Of a stretch of 64,000 nucleotides of DNA, positions 9,046 to 17,596 are shown one piece after another. Each line of letters starts with the position of its first letter. Position 1 is the stretch's first letter. Both the position numbers and the translations under genes were made by a program. Source of the stretch: an unidentified eubacterium SCB49 (GTDB taxonomy: Bacteria; Bacteroidota; Bacteroidia; Flavobacteriales; Flavobacteriaceae). The notes under the pieces are model-generated. The model worked only from the letters and a program-made list of their open reading frames with translations, was not told where the DNA came from and searched no databases. The stretch covers positions 62,001 to 126,000 of the forward strand of contig ABCO01000005.1 in NCBI GenBank assembly GCA_000170815.1, given 5' to 3'.

Positions 9046-9265
9046 ATTATGCCCTATGTTTTGTGTGGTTTGTAGTGTGTTTTGAAGTCGAAAGATAGCA
9101 AATTAAAACCGAATTGAAGCTCCAAGAGGATCAATGTAAGTAGGTACTCAATAGCAATGAATTACATTTGTTTTTGATAATATGTGCTTCGTCAATTTCC
9201 ATTTTTGTATAGTATATTAGAAAAGCGGTAAACCAATTTGGCAAGATTAGGTTGAATTTTGCAGC

Positions 9266-10405
9266 ATGGATAAAATATCAAATTTCGGAATCTTTACGCT
9301 GTTATTCGTAAGTAGTTTAACCATAATGGTAGGAACAGTTATCGCTCCTTCATTATCGGGTATTGTAGCGCATAAAAATTTAGGTTTTTCACCAAGTTGG
9401 CTTATTACATTACCTTCTTTAGGTGTTGTACTTTTTGCACCTATTATAGGAAAGTTACTCAACAAGCTAGGAACTCTTAAATTATTGACTTTAGGACTTG
9501 TACCTTATGCTATCTTAGGCTTTTTGGGGGCTTTTATTACAAATGATATTGTGCTAATTATTGATAGGATTTTACTTGGTGCAGCAACCGTTGCGATACA
9601 AGTATCTGTAACAGCTTATATCGCAGACTTTTTTACAGGCGAAGCAAGGATGAAAATGATTGCTTGGCAAGGTATGGCTATAGAGTTAGGCGGTGTTGTA
9701 TTTTTAGCTATAGGAGGTTTTTTGGGCGAAATACACTGGCAAATTCCTTTTTACATCTATCTTACTGGCTTCTTGTGTTTAATTTTGGTTGTTGGAGCGT
9801 TGCCCAAACCTAATCGTAAAGTAATCCCAGAAAAAGTAGTTGAAGAACCAGAGGCTAACCATGGTTTAAAAGTAAGAATCATTTTTATGGCTTCACTTTT
9901 AGCGATGATGTTATTTTTTGTTGGTTTTGTTACGCTGCCGCTATACTTGCCAGAAACTTTTGGTTTTACCGAATCTGAAATAGGTTATTTAATGGCTTTT
10001 ATTTCTGTGATAGCCATTGTTACGGCTAGTCAGATGCCAAAAATGGTCAAAGTGTTTAGTGATCGTAAAGTAGTTGTTCTTGGGTTTTTATTTTTTATGT
10101 TAGGGTATTTTGTACTATCATTATCAGGGAGTGTACTCTTTTTAGTATTGACTACAATTTTTATTGGTATAGGGTTTGGGTTTACAATACCCTTGCTAAA
10201 TCTTATGATGATTGAAGCAAGTACCATTCACAATCAAGGGAAGCATTTAGGTTTATTTTCGATGGGTGTTTTTGGCGGTCAATTTCTTTCTACATTTATA
10301 AAGTACGTTTCAGAAAATTATACGGCTATTTATACTGTTTCTTCAGGTCTAGCTTTACTAATTGCGGTTATTATTTATTTTATGTTTAAAAAAGAATCCA
10401 AATAA
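9266..10405 (+). CDS. MFS transporter
   Basis: A 379-aa major facilitator with about 12 membrane segments and a GKLLNKLGTLK motif in the loop between helices 2 and 3 (motif A region). Helix 5 carries GIVFLAIGGFLG-like sequence (written here GGVVFLAIGGFLG), typical of drug:H+ antiporters with 12 helices. Start is ATG at 9266. It is followed after 34 bp by an AraC-type regulator, so efflux or uptake of a small molecule sensed by that regulator is likely. Substrate unknown. Confidence 0.88.
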   Translation: MDKISNFGIFTLLFVSSLTIMVGTVIAPSLSGIVAHKNLGFSPSWLITLPSLGVVLFAPIIGKLLNKLGTLKLLTLGLVPYAILGFLGAFITNDIVLIIDRILLGAATVAIQVSVTAYIADFFTGEARMKMIAWQGMAIELGGVVFLAIGGFLGEIHWQIPFYIYLTGFLCLILVVGALPKPNRKVIPEKVVEEPEANHGLKVRIIFMASLLAMMLFFVGFVTLPLYLPETFGFTESEIGYLMAFISVIAIVTASQMPKMVKVFSDRKVVVLGFLFFMLGYFVLSLSGSVLFLVLTTIFIGIGFGFTIPLLNLMMIEASTIHNQGKHLGLFSMGVFGGQFLSTFIKYVSENYTAIYTVSSGLALLIAVIIYFMFKKESK

Positions 10406-10412
10406 AACTCCT

Positions 10413-10420
10413 TACTTTTG
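10413..10420 (+). promoter_or_regulatory. TAnnTTTG promoter element for AraC-type gene
   Basis: TACTTTTG matches the Bacteroidota -7 element exactly and lies 20 bp before the regulator's ATG. The regulator can therefore be transcribed independently of the MFS gene. Confidence 0.55.
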
Positions 10421-10439
10421 AGCTAAACCTTAAAAGGTA

Positions 10440-11198
10440 ATGAATAAAGAGCTCGTTAATAAGAAGATTCAGATCATTCAAAATTTTGATTGTAATTCAA
10501 AGTTGCTTTCAGGAAATTCTATGGGGATTTATTTTAAGTTTCATTCAGAAAAGAACTTAACAATTTACTTTAAACCCCTAAACGAGGTTTTTAATGCAGA
10601 CGTTTTTACTCATCAGGGAATTTTATTGAATTTTGAGCGCGAACTTATAGATGAAGATGATGTAGAATACGCACTGGATGTATTTTCACTGTTTAATAAA
10701 TATCCGAAATTTGAATTAACAGAGCGATTAAAAGTAGCACAAGTACAAAATGTATTTCAATTACTTAAAGATGAATTTTATAGTAATGAGCTTTCTTATA
10801 TCATGCTTAAAACCTTACTGAAGGTCTTGTTGTTGCATTTAATTAGATTTCAAAATCATAGTTTTTTAGAACAAGATTTAAGTCAAAAAAGAGTATTTCA
10901 GTTTTTAGAATTAATGGAAATTCATTTTTTAGAACATACAAATGCTAGTTTTTATGCCGATGAAATAGGAATAAGTATGAAGCGGTTAAATCAAATTTTA
11001 AAAGAAAAATTAAACCTAACGGCTAAGCAAATTATACAACAACGTCAAATAACAGAAGCCAAACGAATCCTTGTAAGAAGTGACATTACAACTAAAGAAT
11101 TGGCTTTTAAATTGGGTTTTGACTCAATTAGTAGTTTCTCAAGATTTTTTAAAAAACATGTAGGGGATAGTCCTTCTGCTTTTAGAATCAATCATTAA
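10440..11198 (+). CDS. AraC-family transcriptional regulator
   Basis: A 252-aa regulator with a diverged N-terminal half (about 1-145) and a C-terminal double helix-turn-helix of the AraC/XylS type (about 150-252). The hallmark region reads ELAFKLGFDSISSFSRFFKKHVGDSPSAFR. ATG at 10440 follows AAAAGGTA, an unusually good ribosome-binding site for this group. It probably controls the upstream MFS gene. Confidence 0.9.
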   Translation: MNKELVNKKIQIIQNFDCNSKLLSGNSMGIYFKFHSEKNLTIYFKPLNEVFNADVFTHQGILLNFERELIDEDDVEYALDVFSLFNKYPKFELTERLKVAQVQNVFQLLKDEFYSNELSYIMLKTLLKVLLLHLIRFQNHSFLEQDLSQKRVFQFLELMEIHFLEHTNASFYADEIGISMKRLNQILKEKLNLTAKQIIQQRQITEAKRILVRSDITTKELAFKLGFDSISSFSRFFKKHVGDSPSAFRINH

Positions 11199-11208
11199 TT
11201 TAAACTTG

Positions 11209-11309
11209 TTGCGGTAATTATTAAAATTATATCCGGTTTTTATAAATACGAGCACTCCTTTTTATAATGAGACTTTATAGTGGTACAGGTATTTTAATAA
11301 TTACCGCAA
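11209..11309. repeat. Perfect 19-bp inverted repeat between convergent genes
   Basis: TTGCGGTAATTATTAAAAT at 11209-11227 is perfectly inverted at 11291-11309, enclosing 63 bp. The match extends imperfectly a few bases outward. It lies between the convergent AraC-type gene and an NTF2-like gene. The 101-bp size and clean arms fit a MITE-like insertion or a very long bidirectional terminator stem. No target-site duplication is obvious. Confidence 0.6.
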
Positions 11310-11320
11310 ACAAATAAATG

Positions 11321-11779
11321 CTAATAACGCATTTGCCAACTTTGTATTTTTCCGTCTTTTACAGTAAATAAAAAATTAGCCTTGTTTGTATAACCTTCGC
11401 TGCTATATTGCCCAGTAACCACAACCTCATTGTTATTCGACTTGTATTCTGGATTGCTTACTTTACCTTTTCGATCTATAATATCACTTTCTAACCAGCT
11501 AAAAAAAGCGTTACCTGATTTTTGGGCCCCATCGCCATAGGCTTGCGAAGCATTTTTATTAAATAAAGAACGAATTTTTTCAGCATCATTGTTTTCCATT
11601 GCATTAATTAATGATTTAACAATAGCAATAGGGTCTGTTATTTGCGTTTCTTGATTAGTTTCTTTCATCTTTTCTTGAAATTGATTTTGCGTATTACCTT
11701 GTGTGCAAGAAAATAGGGATACTATAAAAAATAAAAATAGTAAATCTTTGATAGGTCTAATGCTGTTTTTCAGTGACAC
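11321..11779 (-). CDS. NTF2-like (SnoaL/DUF4440-type) lipoprotein
   Basis: A 152-aa protein with a lipoprotein signal (lipobox LFSC) followed by an NTF2-like alpha+beta fold. Residues about 48-152 read IVKSLINAMENNDAEKIRSLF and end KDGKIQSWQMRY, the usual family pattern. Members are often pocket proteins or enzymes of unknown substrate. The start is GTG at 11779; no ATG precedes the signal sequence in frame. Confidence 0.7.
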   Translation of the reverse strand: MSLKNSIRPIKDLLFLFFIVSLFSCTQGNTQNQFQEKMKETNQETQITDPIAIVKSLINAMENNDAEKIRSLFNKNASQAYGDGAQKSGNAFFSWLESDIIDRKGKVSNPEYKSNNNEVVVTGQYSSEGYTNKANFLFTVKDGKIQSWQMRY

Positions 11780-11869
11780 GATATTTTGTGTGTAAAAAAG
11801 GATTATATGACGCCCTGGGTCTTATTAATGGTCTGCTATAGCTGCTAGTTGTGCTCGGGTCTTTCGGTA

Positions 11870-12042
11870 AAAACATTAAAGTTAGTAAATAAATCACAGA
11901 TAGAAAGCCTTTGAATTCAGATCATTACCGAGATTTGCAAGTAGGCGAGTACTAACGTTGAAGAAAACAGCTTTTAACTTAGAAACATAAATAATAAGCA
12001 CTTTTAGTGAAAAGTTAGTTTTTTTACGCTTTTTTACCACAG
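11870..12042. repeat. Cassette spacer with IS110 right-end remnant
   Basis: The left part (about 11878-11960) resembles the spacer at 15.2 kb: TTAGTAAATAAAT, TAGAAAG and GTAGGCGAGTACTAACG correspond to TTAACAAATAAAA, TAGAAAT and ATAGGCGAGAACTAGCA. The right part (about 12000-12048) reads AGTGAAAAGTTAG ... TTTTTTACCACAGT and matches the right end of the IS110 element at 28,436-28,480 (AGTGAAAAATTAA ... TTTTTTACCACAGT). The remnant runs into the stop codon of the next gene. Confidence 0.55.
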
Positions 12043-13185
12043 TTATTTATTCCTTTTAGCGGGTCTTGAACTGGCTCCGGCCTTTATTTTATCTTCAAGA
12101 ACAAGAATTACAACTTTCTTTAAATCTTCATACTTAAAGTCTTCTTCAAATCCATAGCTAAATGTTGAATGCGTTCCGTCTTTATCCATACCTAGTACGT
12201 ATTTCGGTCCGCCTAATTCAATAGAAATTGGTGAGTTTTCCGTTTGTATTCTATATTCAATTTCACCTTCCTTATTTACTACATAAAAGAGGTGTTTATA
12301 ATAGAGTTCACCTTCTTTAACAGCAAACCTTTCATAGACCTGAATTAGTTTGTCTTCCCAATTAAATTGATCAAAACAAAACATTTCTGATAAATCATCT
12401 TTTAAAATCCCTTGGTCATAAGCTTGGTAAAGTTTCTGTCTTAAAGGTTCTGCTTTTTCATATTCTTTTTTGCCGTAATAAACCTGAATCAATTTTGCAT
12501 ACGCATGAAAATCATTAGGTACTAATTCAATCAATTCTTTAAATGCAATTTCCGAATTGTTATAACCTTTATTTAATAATTCGTAAAGTCCAATATTATA
12601 AAGTGTGTTTATATATGAATCTGAATCTTTTGAGATCGTTTCTTTTGATTTGTAAAACGCTTTTAAAGCTTTATCAGGTTGATTTAGTTCGGCATAGATT
12701 TGTGGAATCATAGTAAAAGGCCTTTCTATGGGCTCTTTTTTTTCTGTAGCTGTTATATAACTTGAAAGTGCCTTATTATATTTTTCTTGACTTACATAAG
12801 CGTCTCCCAATCCGCTAAAATAATTTGAGTTACTGGCGTCAATTTCAATTGCTTTATTGAAAGACTCAATTGCTTTATCAAATTGTTCTAAAAAATTTAA
12901 AGTCATTCCTTTAATGAAATATGCGTCTGGATCAGTCTTATCTTTCTTGATAGACAAATCCATAAGATTTAGCACCTTATTATCGTCAGCTTTCATATAG
13001 TAAGCCATTGCAACATAATAAATTGCTTTAGCCGAATATTCACTGACATTTTCTGTATGTTCGGAAATAATCCAATCATATTTTTCTTCGGCGTAAGCTT
13101 TTTCTAATTCAGCTGTAATCTGTTCTTGAGCATAATTATTTAAGCTTAAAAAACAAATTATTAATGTTAATATGGTTTTTTTCAT
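12043..13185 (-). CDS. Secreted TPR protein
   Basis: A 380-aa protein with a signal peptide (MKKTILTLIICFLSLNNYAQ) and at least five tetratricopeptide repeats between about residues 50 and 250 (for example AIESFNKAIEIDASNSNYFSGLGDAYV). A C-terminal domain (about 255-375) contains FCFDQFNWEDKLIQVYERF. This C-terminal domain resembles that of the gene at 15305-16186, so the two are distant paralogs. Role unknown; probably periplasmic. Confidence 0.75.
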   Translation of the reverse strand: MKKTILTLIICFLSLNNYAQEQITAELEKAYAEEKYDWIISEHTENVSEYSAKAIYYVAMAYYMKADDNKVLNLMDLSIKKDKTDPDAYFIKGMTLNFLEQFDKAIESFNKAIEIDASNSNYFSGLGDAYVSQEKYNKALSSYITATEKKEPIERPFTMIPQIYAELNQPDKALKAFYKSKETISKDSDSYINTLYNIGLYELLNKGYNNSEIAFKELIELVPNDFHAYAKLIQVYYGKKEYEKAEPLRQKLYQAYDQGILKDDLSEMFCFDQFNWEDKLIQVYERFAVKEGELYYKHLFYVVNKEGEIEYRIQTENSPISIELGGPKYVLGMDKDGTHSTFSYGFEEDFKYEDLKKVVILVLEDKIKAGASSRPAKRNK

Positions 13186-13309
13186 AATTGTAGGAAGGTC
13201 CCGTTTAGCCTTTAGTTAAGGATTAAATATACAGAAATATATGGTTAAGCACAGGTGTTAGTAGTTCAGAGTAAATGCTGACTCAGCCAAATCTGTCATA
13301 ATATTACGT
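13186..13309. repeat. Cassette spacer (weak)
   Basis: The right end reads ACGTTTATACATTGTGTTGCATAGTG, which fits the 3' boundary motif TATAC-n-TTGTTGTGC of the region. The left part carries GGTTAAGCACAGGTG. The relationship to the other spacers is weaker than for those at 17, 24, 26 and 27 kb. Confidence 0.4.
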
Positions 13310-13747
13310 TTATACATTGTGTTGCATAGTGTTTTTATTTATTGGTTGCATTTTCCAAATAATCCAAGTTACTAAAAATGAAGTAACGATGAGTAAGAGA
13401 GAAATTCCAATATCTTTTAAATTCCACGTTGGGCTTGGCACATAATCTCTGTGGAAATTTACTAGTGAACTAAATAGCACTTTATATACGGTCCAAATAC
13501 CGTGTAAAAAAGCAAATGTAAAGGCCAGTAACCAAAATATTTTTCTATTAATAATAATAGGGGCAATTAGAATAATCGTAGGAAAGACCATTGCATAAAA
13601 AATGTCAAAATAGAATGGGCTAAAGGCATATTTATATTTCACGAAATCCAGCCCCACAAATACCCAAAAGAGTAAAATTACACCGTAAATTACACGTTGC
13701 AGTTTATCTCTTTTTAAATATTTAGTTATAGAAATTCCGTTTTTCAA
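13310..13747 (-). CDS. Four-helix membrane protein
   Basis: A 145-aa integral membrane protein with about four hydrophobic helices (approximately residues 17-35, 48-66, 69-90 and 112-132). There is no recognisable domain. The frame begins with TTG at 13747 (TTG AAA AAC GGA); no upstream ATG exists, and TTG starts recur in this region. Function unknown. Confidence 0.6.
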   Translation of the reverse strand: MKNGISITKYLKRDKLQRVIYGVILLFWVFVGLDFVKYKYAFSPFYFDIFYAMVFPTIILIAPIIINRKIFWLLAFTFAFLHGIWTVYKVLFSSLVNFHRDYVPSPTWNLKDIGISLLLIVTSFLVTWIIWKMQPINKNTMQHNV

Positions 13748-13789
13748 TTCAGTTGGTTTTATTTTTCGGAAATGTTAAGCTACGTAATT

Positions 13790-13885
13790 AAAGATGTGGT
13801 CGAGATAAAACTCATCTAGTCCCGATAGCTCTCGGGATTTGTAAACAAACTGGAACTAGCAATAGATTATATACAGTGTTACCTG
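13790..13885. repeat. Cassette spacer, CCCGATAGCT type
   Basis: The stretch 13817-13880 aligns with 15237-15300 at roughly 50 of 64 positions: palindromic CCCGATAGCTCTCGGGA, then TTGTAAA, GGAACTAGCAATA and ATTATATAC. It ends in ATTATATACAGTGTTAC, the 3' boundary of the serine hydrolase gene, which recurs in inverted orientation beyond that gene's 5' end (15162-15184). Confidence 0.6.
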
Positions 13886-15126
13886 CTGGTTTTTCTGCTG
13901 CTTAATTCAGTTTCGTATTTTATTAATGAGTTCCAAATGAGAACTACTTCTGGCCAAAAATTATCATCAAAATCTGAGTCTGTATTTACTAAAAGGATCT
14001 TACCTGTTTCGGTTTTTGGGTTGAAATACATAGCAGTCATAACGCCTGGGTCTGAACCGTTATGACCAATTACTTTATCTTTTATTCTTATAAACTCATT
14101 GCTAAATTCCATAAAAATTCCAAATTCTTCTCCTGTTGTTACATTTGGAAATTTATGTTTCTCAAAAAGCTTTTTATAACTCTCTTTATTTAAAAGTGTA
14201 CCTGCACCTTTGTAGCCTTTCATTAACTCTGTTAAAAACAAACCTAAATCATTATTTGAAGTAATAAAGCCACCATCTGCATAAGTAATTAAAGAGTACT
14301 CAGCTATTAGCATTTCTTTATTTGCGAATAACCGTGAACGTTTTGTGGTGTCAATATCTTTTGAGGACCAACCAGAAGATGTCATTTTTAAGGGTTTTAA
14401 AATATGCTCTTTTGTAAATGATGGGTACTCTTGTCCTGTTGCATATTCAATAATCTGCGCACAAAGAGCAGCTCCAATATTTGAGTATTCTCTTATTTCT
14501 CCAGGTTTTGTTTTGGCAAAGGTTTCTTTAGTATACCATTTCCCATTTTCAGTAAGGCTATTTTCGATAAATTGGATGAGTGAAATTTTATCTTTAGGCA
14601 TACTAAACCAATCATACACACCTTCATTGTCATTATGTTCAGATTTTTTTAAAACATAGGATTTTGAATATACTTCGTCAACGTCAATTATTGAAGATGT
14701 ATGATAAGCAAGATGCTTTATTAAGATTGGTTTATCAGGGTGATTGGGATTTATAATTTTAAAAGGGAGGTATTTGTTTATTGGGTCGTTTAAATCTAAT
14801 TTTCCCAGTTCTTGTGCTTTTAAGAGCGAAATCCCGATCAAAGTTTTAGAAATGGAAGCGATATTCTGTGTTGTATTTGGCGTGTATTTTTTTGACAACG
14901 CTATATCAGTATAACCAAAACTATTTTCGTAAATCAACCCTTTGTCATCAACAACCGACACAGAGAATCCAATAATAGCATCTTTCTCAAAAGCTGATTT
15001 TAAGTTTTTGTTTAATGTCTCGTTAATAGCAGTATTGTCTTTTTTTACTAATTTTATATTTTCTCTATTTTCTTTGCACGAAATTAATATTGTCAAAAAT
15101 ATTATAATTGCTACTTTGCTTTTCAT
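13879..15126 (-). CDS. Serine hydrolase, class C beta-lactamase fold, lipoprotein
   Basis: A 415-aa secreted hydrolase of the penicillin-binding/class C beta-lactamase superfamily. The lipoprotein signal ends in LISC. Catalytic motifs are SISK (nucleophile Ser and Lys, near residue 91), YSN (near 213) and HNG (near 352, replacing KTG). Such proteins may be peptidases or esterases; resistance is not implied. ATG at 15126. The gene stands alone, bounded by inverted motifs. Confidence 0.85.
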   Translation of the reverse strand: MKSKVAIIIFLTILISCKENRENIKLVKKDNTAINETLNKNLKSAFEKDAIIGFSVSVVDDKGLIYENSFGYTDIALSKKYTPNTTQNIASISKTLIGISLLKAQELGKLDLNDPINKYLPFKIINPNHPDKPILIKHLAYHTSSIIDVDEVYSKSYVLKKSEHNDNEGVYDWFSMPKDKISLIQFIENSLTENGKWYTKETFAKTKPGEIREYSNIGAALCAQIIEYATGQEYPSFTKEHILKPLKMTSSGWSSKDIDTTKRSRLFANKEMLIAEYSLITYADGGFITSNNDLGLFLTELMKGYKGAGTLLNKESYKKLFEKHKFPNVTTGEEFGIFMEFSNEFIRIKDKVIGHNGSDPGVMTAMYFNPKTETGKILLVNTDSDFDDNFWPEVVLIWNSLIKYETELSSRKTSR

Positions 15127-15157
15127 TTATTGTTGTCGGTTAAATTCTGTCTATGTG

Positions 15158-15304
15158 TTTAGTGACAGTATTGTGTATAATACGTTGCGGGTGTAAGCAA
15201 CTAAGTTAACAAATAAAAACGGAATAGAAATTTCGCGAGTCACGATAGCTATCGGGAGTTGTAAATAGGCGAGAACTAGCAATAAATTATATGCGGTGTA
15301 GAGC
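15158..15304. repeat. Cassette spacer, CCCGATAGCT type
   Basis: It begins with GTGACAGTATTGTGTATAAT (inverted partner of 13866-13882). It then has GTTGC...GCAAC, an AAATAAAAACGGAATAGAAA segment also found near 5420, CACGATAGCTATCGGGA, and ends ATTATATGCGGTGTAGAGC next to the stop of the following gene. It is the best-preserved member of this spacer type in the window. Confidence 0.6.
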
Positions 15305-16186
15305 TTAGTGTTTTTTATTATTTAATTGTACATCGATCTTGACTTTTCCGTCTTTGTCTTTTGTCATCGTTCTTTTTGTATCAGGTTCTAAGTTACCCTT
15401 TAGGACTTCTTTTACATCATTTTTTAACTTTTCAAAGTCAATATCCTCTTTGTAAGTATAAGCGTATAAAGTTCCGCTAACGTCTTCAGTTGCTGTTTCC
15501 AAGCGTTTGTCCATTACATAATCAAAATTATCATTAGTTCCGTGAAACATTAAAACGTGTAATCGGTAAAGTTGGTCTTTATCTGAACCATCTGGATTTG
15601 TACTGTATACATAGTAAATAACTTTCGTGAAACTAGTCGAAAATCGGTTTTTAGGCAATTTGGCGTACCACTCATAACCCCAAATGTTTTTATCCTCGAA
15701 TTTAAAAAAGTCGTAATTGAAAAACTGATCAATTCCCTCTGGCAGTATGTTATTTTCTTTGGCTTGGTACATTTTTTCTTTCCATTTTTCACCTTCTTCA
15801 TAATTGCATAAACCATAGTTTGCTACCATTATATTTTTAACCATAAAGAACTTTCTTTTTGCAAATTCTTCATCAAATATTTCTATGCCTTTTTCTATTC
15901 CGTTAAGTGCTTCTTTGGCGTACTTAAGGGATTGTGTGAAATCTTCTTGGTAACGATACGTTTCTTGTAAATGGGTTGCAGTTGCAACTTTGTACCAAAG
16001 AGCATATTGATACAACGTATCGTTTTTAGGAAGGCTTTTTTCTAATTCGTTAAATTTTACAAAAGCAGAATCAATTTTATTAGAGTTTAAAAGACTTTCG
16101 GCTTTCTGATATTCGGATAGATATTCTTTTTGACCAAATCCAACTATAGGAATTAGTAATAAAAACAGAATGTTTATTCTTTTCAT
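15305..16186 (-). CDS. Secreted TPR-like protein, paralog of the 12-kb TPR protein
   Basis: A 293-aa protein with a signal peptide (MKRINILFLLLIPIVGFGQ) and helical TPR-like repeats (about 20-140). The C-terminal domain containing YDFFKFEDKNIWGYEWYAK parallels FDQFNWEDKLIQVYERF in the 12043-13185 gene. It is Lys-rich at the end. ATG at 16186. Function unknown; probably periplasmic or outer-membrane associated. Confidence 0.65.
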   Translation of the reverse strand: MKRINILFLLLIPIVGFGQKEYLSEYQKAESLLNSNKIDSAFVKFNELEKSLPKNDTLYQYALWYKVATATHLQETYRYQEDFTQSLKYAKEALNGIEKGIEIFDEEFAKRKFFMVKNIMVANYGLCNYEEGEKWKEKMYQAKENNILPEGIDQFFNYDFFKFEDKNIWGYEWYAKLPKNRFSTSFTKVIYYVYSTNPDGSDKDQLYRLHVLMFHGTNDNFDYVMDKRLETATEDVSGTLYAYTYKEDIDFEKLKNDVKEVLKGNLEPDTKRTMTKDKDGKVKIDVQLNNKKH

Positions 16187-16204
16187 AAAGTTCGTTTTAG
16201 CATT

Positions 16205-16361
16205 AACGGTCTTGTGAAGGATTTCGTTGTTTTAAACACCTAAAATACTAAATAAGTCCCGAAGAAGTTTTCTAAGTGCACTAAAACCAAGCTTGTGAAG
16301 AACATTATGATAGATTAATGGCTTTTATTTGTTTTTTACTACAGTACTTTGTTGTGGGCAG
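16205..16361. repeat. Cassette spacer made of a deleted IS110 copy
   Basis: It starts with the boundary motif GCATTAACGGTCTTGTGAAG. The stretch 16231-16290 is nearly identical to 24913-24972. Then AAGCTTG...CATTATGATAGATTAATGGC matches the transposase C-terminal coding region of the IS110 copy (near 28,290-28,322), and TTTGTTTTTTACTACAGTACTTTGTTG matches its right end (28,460-28,486). One frame reads FLSALKPS, an IS110-like peptide now interrupted by stops. It is an internally deleted, dead IS110 derivative. Confidence 0.7.
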
Positions 16362-17009
16362 TTACTCTCTGTCTGCTGATGTTATATGTTGTCTAAAGAA
16401 TTGTTCAGGCTTATCCATTTTTCTACTTACTTTAGGTGTTATATCAGTATAATATTCGCTACCATTTATTCTTATCGTTACCCAATCATAATCCTTTAAT
16501 AAACTTAAATTTTCATTCATTATTTCTTTAAAAGTTGGGTTTTTCATTTGGTCACGAGTGACTGGAATAAATCTTGCAGTTGGATAATCCCCGCAATCAG
16601 TATCACTAATTTGCGCAAATTCAATAATTTCTCCATTGGTTAATTTAACCTTCATAGTCGAGTTATATTCTGAAAGGCATCCTAAATCTCCAGAATATGC
16701 AATTGAAAATACAGTCAAATCATCTACTCTTATTAAATATCCACTAATTGTTTTGTTAGTTTTAGTTTCTCCGAACCTCGTCCATAATTCGGTCAATATT
16801 TTTTTTGAGTTGTTGAATTCATCTACCTTGACAGTAGCTTTTACTTCACTGTCAACTTCCATTTTTGGTTCTTTGATACTATTTATATTTTCCCAAGTTC
16901 CATTTTCATAAACATTTATAGTATCTCCTTTAACTGTTATAGCTTTAACTTGTGAAAAAACGGGACTTGCAAAAAAAAACATTAATGCGATTGGTAAAAT
17001 TTTCTTCAT
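16362..17009 (-). CDS. Hypothetical secreted protein
   Basis: A 215-aa protein with a clear signal peptide (MKKILPIALMFFFASPVFSQ). The remainder is a mixed beta-rich domain with two cysteines (LGCLSEYN and TDCGDYPT) that could form a disulfide. I do not recognise a family. ATG at 17009. It lies between an IS110-derived spacer and the spacer that ends the chaperone operon. Confidence 0.6.
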   Translation of the reverse strand: MKKILPIALMFFFASPVFSQVKAITVKGDTINVYENGTWENINSIKEPKMEVDSEVKATVKVDEFNNSKKILTELWTRFGETKTNKTISGYLIRVDDLTVFSIAYSGDLGCLSEYNSTMKVKLTNGEIIEFAQISDTDCGDYPTARFIPVTRDQMKNPTFKEIMNENLSLLKDYDWVTIRINGSEYYTDITPKVSRKMDKPEQFFRQHITSADRE

Positions 17010-17045
17010 AATTTGTACGTTTTATTTTTTTTAATGTTTTACAAC

Positions 17046-17252
17046 CTTTTTGTATATGACTCATAGCGTCTAAAAAGACGTTGTCCTTTCGGTTAAGCAC
17101 AATCCAGATTTTTAAATTTTACTATCTATCTGCTCGTACCTAAGACGAGTCTTTTTTACTAGAAAACGTCAAGTTTAACCATTTGGCGACCTAGGAAATA
17201 AGTCTACACAGTGATTAAACGATAACCTCGCTATGAGTTATATACGTTGTCC
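17046..17252. repeat. Cassette spacer with 17-bp terminal inverted repeats
   Basis: GTATATGACTCATAGCG (17052-17068) is inverted as CGCTATGAGTTATATAC (17229-17245) with one mismatch. Inside, 17098-17157 repeats almost exactly at 23938-23997, in direct orientation, on the other side of the chaperone operon. The segment AAG-TTTAACCATTTGGCGAC corresponds to AAATTTGGCGAC in the spacers at 26.2 and 27.2 kb. Confidence 0.7.
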
Positions 17253-17262
17253 TATTATGTTT

Positions 17263-17484
17263 TTATCTATTGCCTAAAAACAAAGCCATGACAAATATGA
17301 ATATAGGAATAACAATAAGCCACCAAATTAGTTTTGAAGTATTGGCTCGTATTTTTTCAAGTTTTTCAACTTTCAAAGTATTTATATATAATAACTCCTT
17401 TAACGTCTCACTATCGTCAAGTTCACTGTACATTTCTAAGAAATTACTCCTTTTTTTAGTCATAGGTATTTTGTCTTGTTTCAT
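17263..17484 (-). CDS. Small tail-anchored membrane protein of chaperone operon
   Basis: A 73-aa protein with a charged helical N-terminus (about 1-46) and a C-terminal membrane helix (about 48-68, LIWWLIVIPIFIFVMALFL). ATG at 17484 overlaps the preceding gene; a second ATG at 17463 would shorten the overlap. It is the last gene of the eight-gene operon. The tail-anchor layout fits a membrane-docking role, unproven. Confidence 0.6.
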   Translation of the reverse strand: MKQDKIPMTKKRSNFLEMYSELDDSETLKELLYINTLKVEKLEKIRANTSKLIWWLIVIPIFIFVMALFLGNR

Positions 17485-17596
17485 ATATTACATTTTTTAT
17501 TTTAAAATCATCAAATTGATTTTTAAATACAAACCTTACAGATATTGCAAATATTATCAATGCGGCTGCAAACCCAATTAGTATTTTATTTTTCAT
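17456..17596 (-). CDS. Very small membrane protein of chaperone operon
   Basis: A 46-aa frame from ATG at 17596 (MKNKILIGFAAALIIFAISV) with one membrane helix followed by a polar tail. It overlaps the end of the upstream gene by 11 bp and the start of the downstream one. A longer frame from 17647 lies inside the upstream gene and is less likely. Function unknown. Confidence 0.5.
   Translation of the reverse strand: MKNKILIGFAAALIIFAISVRFVFKNQFDDFKIKNVIYETRQNTYD

Noticed and set aside
9247..9465. Antisense ORF opposite the MFS gene start
   Set aside because: Shadow of the coding strand; it has no promoter or family features.
13879..15126. Antibiotic-resistance beta-lactamase
   Set aside because: The SxxK fold is shared with peptidases and esterases, and KTG is replaced by HNG; resistance is not supported.
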